The notes beneath the pieces were generated by a model. That model had not been told where the DNA came from. It worked only from the letters and a program-made list of their open reading frames with translations, and ran no database searches. Below are positions 63,501 to 64,000 of a DNA stretch of 64,000 bases, in pieces. The translations under genes were made by a program, and so were the position numbers. Source of the stretch: Nitrospira sp. (GTDB lineage Bacteria > Nitrospirota > Nitrospiria > Nitrospirales > Nitrospiraceae); the NCBI GenBank assembly GCA_037045225.1, contig JBAOHZ010000009.1:1364001-1428000 (forward strand). Reading direction: 5' to 3'. Every line of letters begins with the position of its first letter. The stretch's first letter is position 1.

Positions 63501-64000
63501 GTGAACCGGCAGTCTATGATCGTGCTCGCGCTAGCCGGGTTGGCAGTGCTGAGCGTCCTGATGTTTGTCACCTGGTGCCCGCCGGACGCCTGTCGAGCCC
63601 TGCATATCCAGACCTATACCATCTCCGGTCTGGACGACTATCGGCAGTTTTTGGCAGACGACGCGGCGTTTCTCGCGCGGCATCATGTCCGGGCAATCCG
63701 GCTTGATTGTTCGGCCCTGCGCGATGATGTCGTGACGGCCCTCACCACCGGGCACCTGACGCTTGGCATCAGCAACCAGGATGGAGCTGAGGAGCGGACC
63801 ATCCGGGCTGGTCCGATCCAGGCGTGGTACCAGGGGCAGCTGTTACACCTGACCTACAACGCCTCTAACGATCACCGGCAAGCGACGGAATGGGTGGGCA
63901 GCATCCAAAACGGCGTTGCCGGACAAGAGCGACGGGACCTGTCATTCCTTCCACGATTGTTCGGCGGCTTGATTCTCCATGTTCAGAACAAGGAAACGCC
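63501..64000 (+). CDS. Uncharacterised membrane-anchored protein, 5' part
   Basis: A frame from GTG 63501 (GTG 63498 and ATG 63516 are alternatives) stays open to the right edge, about 166 residues so far. It starts with one transmembrane segment (MIVLALAGLAVLSVLMFVTW). An extracytoplasmic part follows, with HIQTYTISGLDDYRQFLADD and RIIRLDC-like alternation of helices and strands. No family is recognised, and the C-terminus lies outside the window. No ribosome binding site is strong. Confidence 0.55.
   Translation, partial: MNRQSMIVLALAGLAVLSVLMFVTWCPPDACRALHIQTYTISGLDDYRQFLADDAAFLARHHVRAIRLDCSALRDDVVTALTTGHLTLGISNQDGAEERTIRAGPIQAWYQGQLLHLTYNASNDHRQATEWVGSIQNGVAGQERRDLSFLPRLFGGLILHVQNKET

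Noticed and set aside
63370..63504. A 44-codon frame starting MTIEPLGGHMEQL, ending with GTGA at the last gene
   Set aside because: There is no binding site and no recognised family; the overlap with the next start may be chance. It was left out for lack of support.

Overview
The window looks like the chromosome of a GC-rich, Gram-negative-type bacterium. Its gene content and protein style fit the genus Nitrospira (phylum Nitrospirota). That placement is inferred from the general look of the proteins, since no rRNA or nitrite-oxidation marker lies in the window. No tRNA, rRNA or CRISPR array was seen. Genes run on both strands in short operons, several joined by ATGA or TGATG overlaps.

Region by region. 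1-2.2 kb: the tail of a beta-lactamase-fold hydrolase, an intact IS5-type insertion sequence, and a Crp/Fnr regulator whose stop codon sits exactly at the IS junction. 2.6-7.7 kb: an arsenic island with two converging units. One is arsM-arsS (arsenosugar branch). The other is arsR-arsM-acr3-arsC, carrying two textbook ArsR boxes. 7.8-13.7 kb: hflKC, formate-THF ligase, an M23 peptidase, cutA and a rhodanese. 13.7-20.8 kb: a sugar-nucleotide epimerase, then the housekeeping run zapB-like/zapA, rny, ymdB, xseA, xseB, tlyA. 20.9-35.8 kb: a Slt70-like lytic transglycosylase, rlmN, a catalytic/non-catalytic M16 protease pair, larE, an ATP synthase operon limited to membrane-sector genes (atpI-B-E-F), pabB-pabC, a second transglycosylase overlapping nadB tail to tail, a lipoprotein, and a 31-residue basic ORF of the AURKAIP1/COX24 type. 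35.9-50.9 kb: an MsbA-type ABC exporter, a secreted phosphoesterase, a SERCA-like P-type ATPase, several uncharacterised secreted proteins, a PilZ protein, a hybrid histidine kinase and a heavy-metal RND pump without its outer-membrane channel.

51-64 kb is the most accessory-looking part and resembles a stress or dormancy island. It holds a tandem universal stress protein, a GNAT acetyltransferase, a membrane-anchored transglycosylase, a methyltransferase, a branching-enzyme-like GH13 protein, two overlapping kinases, a ribosome hibernation factor fused to a cold-shock domain, an FmdB zinc ribbon, a c-type cytochrome, nicotinamidase and a large secreted pentapeptide-repeat protein. Two genes here are decayed: a short remnant of a Lon-like protease and a strongly deleted pncB directly behind pncA. 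A roughly 135-bp element with terminal inverted repeats abuts the usp gene.

Genes that work together: the arsenic genes cover sensing, reduction, efflux, methylation and arsenosugar formation; zapA/zapB-like act in division; pabB/pabC make p-aminobenzoate for folate, which fhs charges with formate; czcB/czcA form a metal efflux pair; usp, hpf-csd, the GH13 enzyme and the kinases look like a resting-state programme (inference).
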